The position numbers and the translations under genes are program-made. A stretch of 21,544 bases of DNA, from the NCBI GenBank assembly GCA_964540205.1, contig CAZIMJ010000371.1:1-21544 (forward strand), written 5' to 3'. Position 1 is the first letter of the stretch, and every line of letters begins with the position of its first letter. The DNA is from WTAW01 sp964540205 (GTDB lineage Bacteria > Acidobacteriota > Aminicenantia > Aminicenantales > Aminicenantaceae). Positions 21,494-21,544 of this stretch are shown one piece after another. A model generated the notes under the pieces. It was not told the origin of the DNA, ran no database searches, and saw only the letters and a list, made by a program, of their open reading frames with translations.

Positions 21494-21544
21494 ATGTATT
21501 ATATGGGTATTGACCATCATAAGCAATACTCTCACATCACGGTC
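21494..21544 (+). CDS. IS110-family transposase (partial, first 17 codons)
   Basis: AGGAGG at 21481-21486 and ATG at 21494 open a frame reading MYYMGIDHHKQYSHITV, which runs off the right edge. G-I-D-x-H-K-x-x-S near the N-terminus is the beginning of the DEDD catalytic domain of IS110-family transposases, with Asp7 the first catalytic acid. The element boundary cannot be fixed. IS110 elements lack classical terminal inverted repeats, and members of the IS110 group carry a bridge RNA in the non-coding left end, which would lie around here or overlap the preceding gene. Confidence 0.75.
   Translation, partial: MYYMGIDHHKQYSHITV

Noticed and set aside
1..21544. CRISPR array, rRNA, or replication origin
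   Set aside because: I saw no regularly spaced repeat series, no rRNA sequence and no DnaA-box cluster; repeats found are pairs or dispersed relics only.

Overview
The window is bacterial chromosome of moderate, AT-leaning composition with one strikingly GC-rich gene. Three features point towards an Acidobacteriota-type bacterium, possibly Candidatus Aminicenantes: a PadR regulator paired with a prefix-domain MacB/FtsX permease, a large secreted Asp-box beta-propeller protein, and repeated debris of TPR-protein 3' ends. This assignment is inference from gene types; no rRNA is present to confirm it.

Layout. 1-2531 (minus): a PadR repressor followed by an ABC permease that runs off the left edge. 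2600-3943: a zinc alcohol dehydrogenase flanked by two REP-like hairpins, then tRNA-Arg(ACG). 3944-4537: gene debris. 4538-7868 (minus): a GC-rich 1066-residue secreted propeller protein with a near-consensus promoter. 8065-14464: a small membrane ORF, then a plus-strand block holding an unrecognised helical protein, an RpoD-like sigma factor, ribosomal protein bS21 (probable CTG start), a TreT-type trehalose synthase and a fused OtsA-OtsB enzyme. Most of this block lies between two exact 27-bp direct repeats (8140 and 14797). 14894-16546: two toxin-antitoxin modules (DUF4258 with a DUF2283-HTH fusion on minus; MntA/HepT on plus), a possible tRNA relic, tRNA-Arg(UCG) and a terminator. 16547-19632: an unidentified coding remnant, the translational GTPase TypA/BipA (minus) and TPR debris. 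19788-21544: a zinc-ribbon protein, more TPR debris, a membrane-anchored cyclase-family hydrolase, an Mth938-like protein and the first codons of an IS110-family transposase with a structured leader.

How the genes may work together. The sigma/bS21 part resembles the rpsU-dnaG-rpoD macromolecular-synthesis operon, reordered and without the primase gene. It sits directly before two independent trehalose routes: TreT in one step, and OtsA then OtsB in two. A stress or osmolyte role is plausible but inferred. The TreT promoter carries a perfect inverted repeat between its -35 and -10, a candidate operator. Several predicted promoters share exact 17-bp spacing. The TA modules, tRNAs, repeats, gene remnants and IS110 end mark 14.5-21.5 kb as a region with a history of insertion and deletion.
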